Of a stretch of 64,000 bases of DNA, positions 52,834-61,002 are shown one piece after another (within the stretch, counting starts at the first letter, position 1; every line of letters starts with the position of its first letter). The stretch is from SHLQ01 sp033344795 (GTDB lineage: Bacteria; Actinomycetota; Acidimicrobiia; Acidimicrobiales; SHLQ01), in NCBI GenBank assembly GCA_033344795.1, contig JAWPMS010000001.1:4802566-4866565 (forward strand), read 5' to 3'. Below the pieces are notes generated by a model. The model was not told where the DNA came from. It did not search any database and saw nothing but the letters and a program-made list of their open reading frames with translations. The translations under genes were made by a program, and so were the position numbers.

Positions 52834-52848
52834 ACGAGAGGAAGTCAC

Positions 52849-53787
52849 ATGAAGTTCTTTGGTCCAGACGCAGTATCGGACGCAACCCCTTGGGCCGAAT
52901 TGATTCGGGCGATCGAAGACATCTTCGTCACCGATGGCGCCGTCGCACCTGACAGAACCGTCCACACCGTCGCGGTTCCTGGTGGCGCCGACGCCTCGTT
53001 GCTTCTGAAGCCTGGGTGGGTCGTCGGCGATGTGATCGCAGTGAAGGTCGTGACCTTCTTTCCCGAGAACGGGCCCAAGGGACTCGCCACGGTGAACGGT
53101 GGCGTCCTGCTCTTCAGCGCCTCTGATGGCACCTTCATCGGAGCATGCGACGGCAACGTGCTCACCGCCCGCCGAACTGCCGCCGCCTCCGCGGTCGCAG
53201 CGAAGCGTCTGGCGCGACCAGACGCGAAACGCCTTCTCGTCGTGGGCACGGGAGCACTCGGCCCGATGACCGCTCAGGCTCACTCGGCGGTTCGAGCGTT
53301 CGATCACATAACCGTTTGGGGCCGTACGGTCTCGAAAGCTCACGACGTTGCTGAGGAACTCCGCACGCTTGGTCTCCGCGCGTCGGCCAGCGAAGACCTC
53401 GATGCCAGCGTGGCCGAAGCAGATGTCATCAGTTGCGTCACCGGGTCGACGTCTCCGCTCCTCAAGGGTGCACTGCTCAAAGATGGCGCTCACGTCGATC
53501 TCATTGGCGCCTTCTCCCCTCAGATGCGAGAAAGCGACGATGAGACAATCCGTCGAGCTCGAGTCTGGGTTGACACCAAGAGCGACGCAATCCTGGCTGG
53601 CGATCTGGCACAACCACTCGAGTCGGGCATTCTCTCCGTGGACGACATCGAAGGTGACCTCGCCGAACTCATCTCGGGAGCGTGTCCAACGCGAGAGAAC
53701 GACACCGAGATCACCCTCTTCAAGTCAGCCGGCACCGCTCTCGAAGACGTGGCGGCAGCCAAGCTCGTGTTCGACGCCGACGTCTAG
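52849..53787 (+). CDS. ornithine cyclodeaminase/mu-crystallin family protein
   Basis: 312 aa. NAD-binding Rossmann motif VVGTGALGPMTAQAH, substrate side GVLLFSASDGTFIGACDGNVLTARRTAAASA and CVTGSTSPLL, and GAHVDLIGAFSPQMRE are hallmarks. Members are ornithine cyclodeaminases, alanine dehydrogenases or ketimine reductases; specificity is open. Its TAG stop overlaps by 4 bases (CTAG) the stop of the convergent FAD-oxidoreductase gene. Confidence 0.88.
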   Translation: MKFFGPDAVSDATPWAELIRAIEDIFVTDGAVAPDRTVHTVAVPGGADASLLLKPGWVVGDVIAVKVVTFFPENGPKGLATVNGGVLLFSASDGTFIGACDGNVLTARRTAAASAVAAKRLARPDAKRLLVVGTGALGPMTAQAHSAVRAFDHITVWGRTVSKAHDVAEELRTLGLRASASEDLDASVAEADVISCVTGSTSPLLKGALLKDGAHVDLIGAFSPQMRESDDETIRRARVWVDTKSDAILAGDLAQPLESGILSVDDIEGDLAELISGACPTRENDTEITLFKSAGTALEDVAAAKLVFDADV

Positions 53788-54914
53788 ACGCGAAACCGAT
53801 CTGGAAGCAGCCCGGCGAGATCAAGGCCGGTTCCATCGAACTGCTGGCTGGGTTCGCCCTGAACGGTCAGATCGGCGACCAACCGCCCCGCCCCAGGCGC
53901 AGTCTGGATGCCCGTTCCACCTTGGCCAACGCACCAAACGAAGTTCTCATGCTCGGGGTCGGGTCCAATCACCATTGCCCGGTCTGGGCTGAATGTTCGA
54001 AGGCCGGCCCAATTTGATGTGATCGATCTGATCTCGAGAAAGGTGTGCTCGTTGATCAGATCGATCGTGCGGGCAATGTCGATCTCCTCGGCGCGAGCAT
54101 CGCACGGTTCACTCGGAACCTCGTCTGCTGGACTGCACATGAATTGTGATCCGTCCGGCCGCAGATACCAGTCATGCATCGCTCCAACGACGAATGGGTA
54201 GTTGGACGAGTCGTCGAAGGGACTCTTGACCATGAACGCGGTGCGCCGCATCGGTTGCAGCCCGACTGGCAGCACCCCAGCGCCTTCGGCGACCACGTCA
54301 CCCCAAGCCCCAGCTGCATTCACCACGACATCGGCGCTCATCAGGCCTTGGGTGGTGTCGAGCGTCCATCGATCACCATCGGGGCGTGCGGAATCGACTC
54401 GATGTGACGTGGCGATCTCTCCTCCGTTTGCCCGCAGGCCTCGAACGAACACCTGGTGCAGTGCTGCGACGTCGATGTCGAATGCATGCTCCTCCCACAT
54501 CACCCGATGTTGAGACGTAAGGCGAATGTGGGGCGCAAGATCACGAGCGTCGTCCACATCCATCTCGATGATTGGATGAGTGGCGCTCTGCCCATCGATC
54601 AGCATGGCATCGAGCGTCTCACCGCCCTCTGGACCAGCGACCGACATGACCCCGCGGCGGTCGAGCAAAGGACCGTCGATGAGATCACTTGGCGGATCGT
54701 GCAGGAAGTCCAAACTGGCGGTCGTCAGTGGCCGCACGGGCCCCGCCCCATAGTTCTCGGTGAGCATCGCCGCGGATCGCCCGGTTGTGTGTTGCGCCAA
54801 CTGCGATTCGGCTTCGAGCAACGTGACACGGTCGAACACTCCGGCGTTGGCAAGCGAGTAGGCCGCGCTGGCCCCGGCAATACCTCCACCGATCACCGCC
54901 ACATGCTGAGCCAT
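53784..54914 (-). CDS. FAD-dependent amino-acid oxidoreductase (DAO/glycine-oxidase family)
   Basis: 376 aa from ATG at 54914 (MAQHVAVIGGGIAGASAAYS). ADP-binding GGGIAGAS loop, then the LLEAESQLAQHTTGRSAA segment and the C-terminal GQGGTGIQTAPGAGRLVAD FAD-contact block of D-amino-acid/sarcosine/glycine oxidases and dehydrogenases. Faces the cyclodeaminase-family gene tail to tail; together they could interconvert amino acids and imino acids, which is an inference from pairing. Confidence 0.88.
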   Translation of the reverse strand: MAQHVAVIGGGIAGASAAYSLANAGVFDRVTLLEAESQLAQHTTGRSAAMLTENYGAGPVRPLTTASLDFLHDPPSDLIDGPLLDRRGVMSVAGPEGGETLDAMLIDGQSATHPIIEMDVDDARDLAPHIRLTSQHRVMWEEHAFDIDVAALHQVFVRGLRANGGEIATSHRVDSARPDGDRWTLDTTQGLMSADVVVNAAGAWGDVVAEGAGVLPVGLQPMRRTAFMVKSPFDDSSNYPFVVGAMHDWYLRPDGSQFMCSPADEVPSEPCDARAEEIDIARTIDLINEHTFLEIRSITSNWAGLRTFSPDRAMVIGPDPEHENFVWCVGQGGTGIQTAPGAGRLVADLTVQGEPSQQFDGTGLDLAGLLPDRFRV

Positions 54915-54965
54915 GGCTGCAGTCTGCACGACGTGCGTGGTCAACCGCCATGCCAGGCGCAGCGA

Positions 54966-57900
54966 CTATCGAAAATCTCTCGACATCGCAGGGGCAACCA
55001 TTGAAAACTCGACAAGCTTGTCCGCCACCACGTTGATGACCCCCTCGACCAGTTCGACCCTGCCTCGAACAATCAACGCAACAGCAGACAACGCCACGTG
55101 TTTGTGATGCTGCCAGCACCCCTTCGACACGATGACATTGATGAGCCCATGTTCGTCTTCGAGATTGAGAAACGTGGTTCCCGATGCGGTCGCAGGCCGT
55201 TGTCGGTGGGTCACCACTCCAGCAACAAACACTCGATCACCTGAGGTCTGATTCTTCAGTTCCGAGGAAGCGAGCACCCCGAATGCATCGAGATCATCTC
55301 GGTAGAACAACGTTGGATGCCCACCGGGGGCAACACCTGTGGCCCACAGATTTGCAAGTGCAATCTCCCGATCGGTCATCCCTGGAAGCTTCGGAGCAGT
55401 TGTGCCGGTAATGATGCCCTCCAACCGACCTTCCGAACTCTGTGCGGCCGCGCCTGCTCCCCACAATGCTGATCGTCGATCACCGAACGCCCCAGCGGTG
55501 GCCAACGCTTCGAGCACCTCGATCGAACACCCCGTTCGACGTTTCACATCTTCGATCGAGCTCCACGGGCGACCTTCGTCGATCGCCTTTGCAAGATCGT
55601 CGCCGACGTGACGGACCGATCCAATCCCGAGCCGAACCGCTGGTCCCCCAACACCCCATTTGCTGGGTTCGACCCCCTCCCCTTGTCGAAAGGCAGGATC
55701 AGCTGGTGGACCGTCCGTCCACTCGAGCGTGGCACCCGCGGCCGAAAGATTGATGTCTGGTGTCAACACTTGCACCCCATGACGTCGAGCATCGCCGACC
55801 AACGTATGTGGTGAATAGAACCCCATTGGTTGTGCGTTGAGCAGCGCTGCACAAAAGGCTGCTGGGTAGTAACGCTTCAGCCATGAGGAGGCGTACACCA
55901 GATACGCAAACGACACCGAGTGACTTTCAGGGAACCCGTAGTTGGCAAACGCCGCGAGTTTCTCCCAGATCTGATCAGCAACATCTCCAACGATGCCCCT
56001 CTCATCCATACCGTCATAAAGACGTGACCGGATGTCATTCATCCGTTTCCTACTTCGCTTGGACCCCATGGCCTGACGTAGTTGGTCGGCTTCGGCTGCG
56101 GTGAACCCCGCCACGTCGATTGCCATCTGCATCAGCTGCTCTTGAAAGAGCGGAATCCCCAACGTCTTCGACAACGATCTCTCGAGAAGCGGGTGCAGGT
56201 AGGTGACCGGTTCCTTGCCGTTTCGGCGCCGGATGTACGGGTGCACCGAACCGCCCTGGATTGGTCCTGGGCGGATCAACGCCACCTCGACGACAAGGTC
56301 ATAGAACGTGCGCGGCTTGAGCCGAGGCAATGTGGCCATCTGTGCCCGTGACTCGATCTGGAACACACCGATCGTGTCTGCCCGGCACAACATCTCATAG
56401 ACCTCGGGGTCTTGGGGCATGGTCGCCATATCGAGTTCGATCTCGTGATGTTTCGCGATGAAATCGATGGCGTAATGAATTGCCGACAACATCCCCAATC
56501 CCAAGAGATCGAACTTGACCAGACCCGTTGCCGCGCAATCCTCCTTGTCCCACTGCAGAACACTTCGGTTCTCCATCCGGGCCCACTCGACCGGACAGAC
56601 CTCGACCACAGGTCGGTCACAGATGACCATGCCTCCCGAATGGATTCCGAGGTGGCGCGGAGCATGTTCGAGCATCGTTGCAAGTTCGGCAACATCATCG
56701 GGGAACGCATCAACTTGTGACCCGAGGCTGGTCCACCCGTCGAGTTTCTTCGAGAATGCGTCTTGCTGACCGGTCGCGTATCCGAGCGCCTTTGCCATGT
56801 CGCGGACTGCGGACTTCGACCGATAGGTGATCACGTTCGCCACTTGGGCAGCGTGTTCGCGCCCATACCGTTCGTACACGTACTGGATGACCTCTTCGCG
56901 CCGGTCGGATTCGATGTCGATATCGATGTCAGGCGGTCCGTCACGTTCGGGAGAAAGAAACCGCTCGAACAACAACCCCAGGGCCACGGCGTCGGCATTG
57001 GTGATGCCCAACGCGTAACACGCCGCGGAGTTCGCAGCAGACCCTCTTCCTTGGCAATAGATGTCTGAACGCCTACAGAACTGCACGATGTCTGACACGA
57101 TCAGGAAGTACCCGGGGAATCCAAGCTCATCGATCAGATCGAGTTCGTGATCAATCTGGGCATACGCCCCAGGAACTCGTTCGTCGCTTCGATTGCCATA
57201 TCGATGTTTGGCACCCTTGGCCACGAGCTCACGCAACCAAGACATCTCGTCGTGACCTTCAGGACAGGGATACGGAGGAAGGTTCGGGGCTACAAGCTGA
57301 AGGTCGAACGCACACTCGAGTGCGAGCTGCGACGCGGCTTCGACCACCCCTGGATACCGCTCGAAGCGTTTGGCCTGCTCGTCACCGCTGCGGAGGTGCG
57401 CCGAGGAGGACGAAGGTAACCAACCATCGTGGTCCTCGAGGGACGAACGGTTGCCAACGGATGCCAACGCCGTCGCCAGTTTGCGATGGCGATGATTTGC
57501 ATATCGAACATCGTTGGTCGCCACGACGACGAGATCTCGTTCGAGACCCAACCGAACCAAGGCGTCATTTCGCGTGCTGCACAACGGGGTCGAATGATCC
57601 CAAATCTCCACGGCAACATTTGCCCGACCAAACAACTCGAGCAGCCGATCGAGTACTCGTTGGGCCGCGATGGGGCCATCGGCGTTCAACGCCCTGTTGA
57701 GCGGACCATTGTTAGCACCGGTGAGGATCACCCAGTGGCCACCAGCCAACTCACCGAGCCGCTCGAGGGTGTACCGAGGGGCACTCTTCTCTCCCGCCAT
57801 CTGGCCCTCGCTGATCGCCCGGCCCAGTCGGGCATAGCCCTCTGGTCCACGGGCGAGCACCACGATGTCGCCAGCGTCACCGATTTGCCCAAAGGGATCG

Positions 57901-58295
57901 GTGGTGTCGGTCAGGCTGAGTTCGGCACCAAAGATCGTGAGCAATCCATGCGCACGAGCGGCCTCAGCGAATCGCACCACTCCGTAGAACCCATTCCGAT
58001 CGGTGAGCGCCAAAGCATCGAGACCGAGCCGGACTGCCTCCTCGACCAAATCTTCGGGGCCCGACGCCCCATCGAGGAAACTGAAGTTCGAGTGACAGTG
58101 CAGCTCTGCATAAGAAGTATGAGGCTCGAGCCGTTGTACGGCTGGAGCCTCATACTTCTCGCGCTTGCGAGACCATGCGGGACTGTCACCACCGGTTCGT
58201 TCGACTCCGCTGCCTGGGTCGATGCGCGTCGGGGCTCGATCGGACAACGTCCGTTCGAGCGCGGACCATGAGACAGACGGATTGTTGAACCCCAT
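54966..58295 (-). CDS. dnaE2: error-prone DNA polymerase III alpha subunit DnaE2
   Basis: 1109 aa from ATG at 58295 (MGFNNPSVSWSALERTL), the usual DnaE2 opening. PHP domain (AELHCHSNFSFLDGASGPEDLV, about 65-270), palm with catalytic Asp residues in GPPDIDIDIESDRREEV, thumb/finger region EDCAATGLVKFDLLGLGMLSA, and a C-terminal OB-type domain (VFVAGVVTHRQRPATASGTT). No 3'-5' exonuclease. DnaE2 extends across lesions during SOS mutagenesis with ImuA'/ImuB. A LexA box and promoter precede the ATG by 18 bases. Confidence 0.96.
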   Translation of the reverse strand: MGFNNPSVSWSALERTLSDRAPTRIDPGSGVERTGGDSPAWSRKREKYEAPAVQRLEPHTSYAELHCHSNFSFLDGASGPEDLVEEAVRLGLDALALTDRNGFYGVVRFAEAARAHGLLTIFGAELSLTDTTDPFGQIGDAGDIVVLARGPEGYARLGRAISEGQMAGEKSAPRYTLERLGELAGGHWVILTGANNGPLNRALNADGPIAAQRVLDRLLELFGRANVAVEIWDHSTPLCSTRNDALVRLGLERDLVVVATNDVRYANHRHRKLATALASVGNRSSLEDHDGWLPSSSSAHLRSGDEQAKRFERYPGVVEAASQLALECAFDLQLVAPNLPPYPCPEGHDEMSWLRELVAKGAKHRYGNRSDERVPGAYAQIDHELDLIDELGFPGYFLIVSDIVQFCRRSDIYCQGRGSAANSAACYALGITNADAVALGLLFERFLSPERDGPPDIDIDIESDRREEVIQYVYERYGREHAAQVANVITYRSKSAVRDMAKALGYATGQQDAFSKKLDGWTSLGSQVDAFPDDVAELATMLEHAPRHLGIHSGGMVICDRPVVEVCPVEWARMENRSVLQWDKEDCAATGLVKFDLLGLGMLSAIHYAIDFIAKHHEIELDMATMPQDPEVYEMLCRADTIGVFQIESRAQMATLPRLKPRTFYDLVVEVALIRPGPIQGGSVHPYIRRRNGKEPVTYLHPLLERSLSKTLGIPLFQEQLMQMAIDVAGFTAAEADQLRQAMGSKRSRKRMNDIRSRLYDGMDERGIVGDVADQIWEKLAAFANYGFPESHSVSFAYLVYASSWLKRYYPAAFCAALLNAQPMGFYSPHTLVGDARRHGVQVLTPDINLSAAGATLEWTDGPPADPAFRQGEGVEPSKWGVGGPAVRLGIGSVRHVGDDLAKAIDEGRPWSSIEDVKRRTGCSIEVLEALATAGAFGDRRSALWGAGAAAQSSEGRLEGIITGTTAPKLPGMTDREIALANLWATGVAPGGHPTLFYRDDLDAFGVLASSELKNQTSGDRVFVAGVVTHRQRPATASGTTFLNLEDEHGLINVIVSKGCWQHHKHVALSAVALIVRGRVELVEGVINVVADKLVEFSMVAPAMSRDFR

Positions 58296-58306
58296 TGGGA
58301 TCCGCG

Positions 58307-58335
58307 AGAATACCGAACACTTGTTCGATCCACAA
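58307..58335 (-). promoter_or_regulatory. dnaE2 promoter
   Basis: On the minus strand TTGTGG (58330-58335) and TATTCT (58307-58312) are separated by exactly 17 bases, and the LexA box lies inside the spacer. Transcription would start about 5 bases before the ATG at 58295, giving an almost leaderless mRNA. Confidence 0.7.
58314..58327. promoter_or_regulatory. LexA (SOS) box of dnaE2
   Basis: CGAAC-ACTT-GTTCG, a perfect actinobacterial/Gram-positive type SOS box, positioned between the -35 and -10 of dnaE2. LexA bound here would exclude RNA polymerase until DNA damage. Confidence 0.9.
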
Positions 58336-58347
58336 GATCTCACACAC

Positions 58348-58394
58348 AAATTTGAAGGATGGTGGGCCAATCACGCTCACCATCCTTCAAATTT
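58348..58394. terminator. perfect 17-bp hairpin downstream of the DUF2461 gene (covarying hairpin copy B)
   Basis: AAATTTGAAGGATGGTG (58348-58364) pairs with 58378-58394 around a 13-base loop. On the minus strand it begins 3 bases after the DUF2461 stop and ends 13 bases before the dnaE2 -35, so it could insulate dnaE2 from read-through. After the stem the minus strand reads TGTGTGTGAG, only mildly U-rich. Related to 43362-43402. Confidence 0.7.
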
Positions 58395-58397
58395 CGG

Positions 58398-59069
58398 TCA
58401 GCCCAGGTGTTCGACCAACCAATGGTGCACCGCTGAGGTTCGTTCGAGCTCGCCCGCGCACCATTCGGCAAACTTCGCGGTGGTGATGGACTTCGGGGTC
58501 TTCTTGATCCATCGCACCTGGAAACCCTTGTGCCTCAACAGGTCCGCCCGAGGGTGATCCTCGGGGTACGGCTTTGGCACCTTCTTCAGCCCCTCGCCAA
58601 CTACATCGGCCTTCGTCGTCTTCGCCAACGAAGCGAGTTCTGCAGCGAACAGCGCGCCCTCTTCATCGATGGCTACACGCCATCGATCGAGGTCGGTGAT
58701 ATTGATTCCGCTGGCGAAACCGACGCCATCGGTTGGGCTCATTCGCACCCACAACATCGGGGCCGTCTTCTTGTTCGGCCCTTCCCAGAATTTGAACATC
58801 AGGTGGTCTTTGTACGGCGAAGCGTCGGGGTTGAAACGTAGGTCATTGTTGATCGGTGAGATCGACCCGTTCGTCTTCGGGGCGTATTCGATACCACCCG
58901 AGACACGGTCGCCCAACAGCTCCCCCAGCTCGACGACGAACGCTTTTGCGTGCGGGACGACGTCGGCGTCATACGTCGCCCGATTCTCATCGAACCACGC
59001 CTTGTTCTTCGTCCCGAGAGTGGTCAGAAAGTCGAGACCTGCTTGTGGAAAACCAGTGAACTCGCTCAT
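58398..59069 (-). CDS. DUF2461 family protein (TIGR02453)
   Basis: 223 aa. Family blocks: N-terminal FTGFPQAGLDFLTTLGTKNKAWFDENRATY (the FxxN-KxWF pattern), INNDLRFNPDASPYKDHL and the C-terminal VRWIKKTPKSITTAKFAEW. The function of DUF2461 is unknown. Its ATG overlaps the stop of the preceding small gene (ATGA), forming a two-gene operon. Confidence 0.85.
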   Translation of the reverse strand: MSEFTGFPQAGLDFLTTLGTKNKAWFDENRATYDADVVPHAKAFVVELGELLGDRVSGGIEYAPKTNGSISPINNDLRFNPDASPYKDHLMFKFWEGPNKKTAPMLWVRMSPTDGVGFASGINITDLDRWRVAIDEEGALFAAELASLAKTTKADVVGEGLKKVPKPYPEDHPRADLLRHKGFQVRWIKKTPKSITTAKFAEWCAGELERTSAVHHWLVEHLG

Positions 59070-59389
59070 GACACGAACTCATAACCCTCGTCGAGCAGCT
59101 GCGTCCACAAGGACTCATCTCGCGCTGGCACTTGCACCCACTCGCTGAAGATCTTCTTCGCCGGGGCAAAAGGGAGCCCGTCGCCGGCTTCGATCAGCGC
59201 AGCGACCCTTGCCTTTGGCAGCTTCACGATCAGATCCCCCGTTCGATACTCGGGCATCGCCAGAAACTCCTTGCCCACCCGAATACATCGACTCCGCATG
59301 AGCTCTCCTTCGTCCGCCTTTCCCGCGGCGAGCATCGGCTCAGCCACGTCCCAGAACAGTGCGTCGTCTACATCGTCACTCGCGGTCAT
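59066..59389 (-). CDS. small YjbR/TfoX-like protein
   Basis: 107 aa. The fold suggested by DEGELMRSRCIRVGKEFLAMPEYRTGDLIVKLPKARVAALIEAGDG (quoted only for its order: short helix, strands, KLPKARVAALIE) resembles MmcQ/YjbR/TfoX_N single-domain proteins. Ends with WTQLLDEGYEFVS. Overlaps the DUF2461 gene by 4 bases; the pair probably works together. Confidence 0.7.
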   Translation of the reverse strand: MTASDDVDDALFWDVAEPMLAAGKADEGELMRSRCIRVGKEFLAMPEYRTGDLIVKLPKARVAALIEAGDGLPFAPAKKIFSEWVQVPARDESLWTQLLDEGYEFVS

Positions 59390-59493
59390 CTGTACCTCCC
59401 TGTTTCACCGGTGTACTACACCGACGAACCACTACTCCAAAAACAGACAGCTACACCTCGACACTTGCGATCGAGAAACACGTCAGGACTCCG

Positions 59494-59531
59494 AGGGGTC
59501 TGACCCCTTTTCAAAAAGGGGTCAGACCCCT
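59494..59531. repeat. GGGGTC(A/T)GACCCC palindrome pair forming a perfect hairpin
   Basis: AGGGGTCTGACCCCTTTT (59494-59511) pairs perfectly with 59514-59531; the loop is CA. It is 18 bp of uninterrupted stem, each arm itself a palindrome. Lies in the gap between the start of the YjbR-like gene and the stop of the cyclase-family gene, 20 bases downstream of the latter on its strand. Could also terminate transcription (terminal A/T run). Confidence 0.88.
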
Positions 59532-59550
59532 TTCTTCCGCGACAGCGGGA

Positions 59551-60198
59551 CTAGAGAGTCGCGAACGCTCTCACGGTGAAGGTTCCAGCTCCCTCGATCT
59601 TTGGCGGCACCGCGGTGAAGGTGAAACCGGTCGTGGGAAGCGAAGAGAGGTTGGTCAAGTGTTCGACGATCGGAATGTTTGCGCCCAGAAGCGTTGTGTG
59701 CACCGGCCGTTCACCTCCCTCAGTCGCATCGATGTTGAGCGAATCGATTCCTACGCAGGCAACGCCCGCATCCACCAAGAGTTCGGCAGATCGCGCCGTC
59801 AAATGTGGATGGCCCTTCATATACGCGTCGGTACCGAAGTGCTGCGAGTGATCTGTCCGCACGAGCACTGCCATACCAGCGAGGCCGGCCAGCTCATCGG
59901 CCTCCAACTCGATCGACGTTTGACCAACTCGGTTAATACAGACGGCCCCAACGCTCGCGACCCGGTCGAGCGAAAGCCCCGTGAGGTCGTGGCCATCCGC
60001 GAAACGGTGGAACGGCACGTCGAGGTACGTGCCGGTGTTTGTACAAATCTCGATCAGCCCGATCTGAAACGTGATCCCGGGTCCATAGATCTCCTCAGCG
60101 GCTTCACGAGTGAGGTGCGATGCAATAACAGGTGTCGGCAAACCCGGATAGGTGACCATGCCGTTCGTGATGACGTGACTGAGATCGATGTATGTCAT
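59551..60198 (-). CDS. cyclase-family (kynurenine-formamidase-like) hydrolase with altered metal motif
   Basis: 215 aa from ATG at 60198 (MTYIDLSHVITNGMVTYPG). The fold is recognisable from DLSHVITNGMVTYPGLP, the motif TNTGTYLDVPFHRFADG and VRTDHSQHFG. The canonical HxGTHxDxPxH zinc motif is changed: the first two His are Asn and Tyr (NTGTYLDVPFH) while Asp and the last His remain. The enzyme may use one metal or a different hydrolytic mechanism. Stand-alone gene. Confidence 0.82.
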   Translation of the reverse strand: MTYIDLSHVITNGMVTYPGLPTPVIASHLTREAAEEIYGPGITFQIGLIEICTNTGTYLDVPFHRFADGHDLTGLSLDRVASVGAVCINRVGQTSIELEADELAGLAGMAVLVRTDHSQHFGTDAYMKGHPHLTARSAELLVDAGVACVGIDSLNIDATEGGERPVHTTLLGANIPIVEHLTNLSSLPTTGFTFTAVPPKIEGAGTFTVRAFATL

Positions 60199-60302
60199 GG
60201 CTGCCAACGTAGCGAGCAATGGTCCAGAGTCTTCCGAGATCGGCAAGGTTGACCAAAATCGTGGGATGGGCGTCCGGTGTTCGCCGCGAATAGGTTGACC
60301 TC

Positions 60303-60992
60303 GTGACGCGCGTCAACGAGTTCGGACAACCGATCGGTGATGACCTGGGACGGTGGACCCCTCCGTTGCCACCCGAACACGTCGAACGCGAGGGCAGCTA
60401 TGTGCGCCTCGAACCACTCCAGCGGGCGCGCCATGCCATTCCGTTGTTCCACACGTTCAAGTTCGCGGATGACTCTCTGTGGACCTACATGGCTCTCGGG
60501 CCGTTTGAGGATGCGGCCGAGATCGGTCAGCTGATCGATGCGATGAACAAGGCTCCTGACACACAGCCATACGCCGTCATCGTCGAGAACGAAGTACACG
60601 GGTTCTTGTCTTTTCTCCGGCTCCAGGCCGACATCGGGGTCGTCGAGATCGGATGGATCACCTTCTCACCAATGCTGCAACGCACGACGGCGACCACCGA
60701 GACGATCTTTCTCTTACTCGATCACGCCTTTGCCTCCGGATATCGGCGAGTCGAATGGAAATGCGACGCGCTCAACCAGCCCTCGAGAAACGCCGCCGAG
60801 CGACTCGGCTTCAGATACGAAGGAACGTTCTCCAAGGCCACTCACTACAAAGGTCGCAACCGAGACACCGCATGGTTCGCCATGACCGACGATGACTGGG
60901 TGGACAACGGCCGACGGCTTCGCTCGTGGCTCGCCGCAGAAAACTTCGAGGAAGATGGGACACAGCGACAACGCCTCGGCGACATCGCGTAG
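60303..60992 (+). CDS. GNAT-family N-acetyltransferase (RimJ/RimL-like)
   Basis: 229 aa from GTG at 60303. Acetyl-CoA binding region around IGWITFSPMLQRTTATTETIFLL, and the motif RRVEWKCDALNQPSRNAAERLGFRYEGTF (each split as in RimJ/RimL: NxPSRxxAExLGFxxEG). Likely acetylates an N-terminus or a small amine. Ends 10 bases before the stop of the convergent membrane-protein gene. Confidence 0.9.
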   Translation: MTRVNEFGQPIGDDLGRWTPPLPPEHVEREGSYVRLEPLQRARHAIPLFHTFKFADDSLWTYMALGPFEDAAEIGQLIDAMNKAPDTQPYAVIVENEVHGFLSFLRLQADIGVVEIGWITFSPMLQRTTATTETIFLLLDHAFASGYRRVEWKCDALNQPSRNAAERLGFRYEGTFSKATHYKGRNRDTAWFAMTDDDWVDNGRRLRSWLAAENFEEDGTQRQRLGDIA

Positions 60993-61002
60993 CGCTGCAC
61001 AT

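Noticed and set aside
58165..58557. Plus-strand frame spanning the dnaE2 promoter and hairpin
   Set aside because: It covers the LexA box and hairpin, has no family character, and is antisense to dnaE2 and DUF2461.
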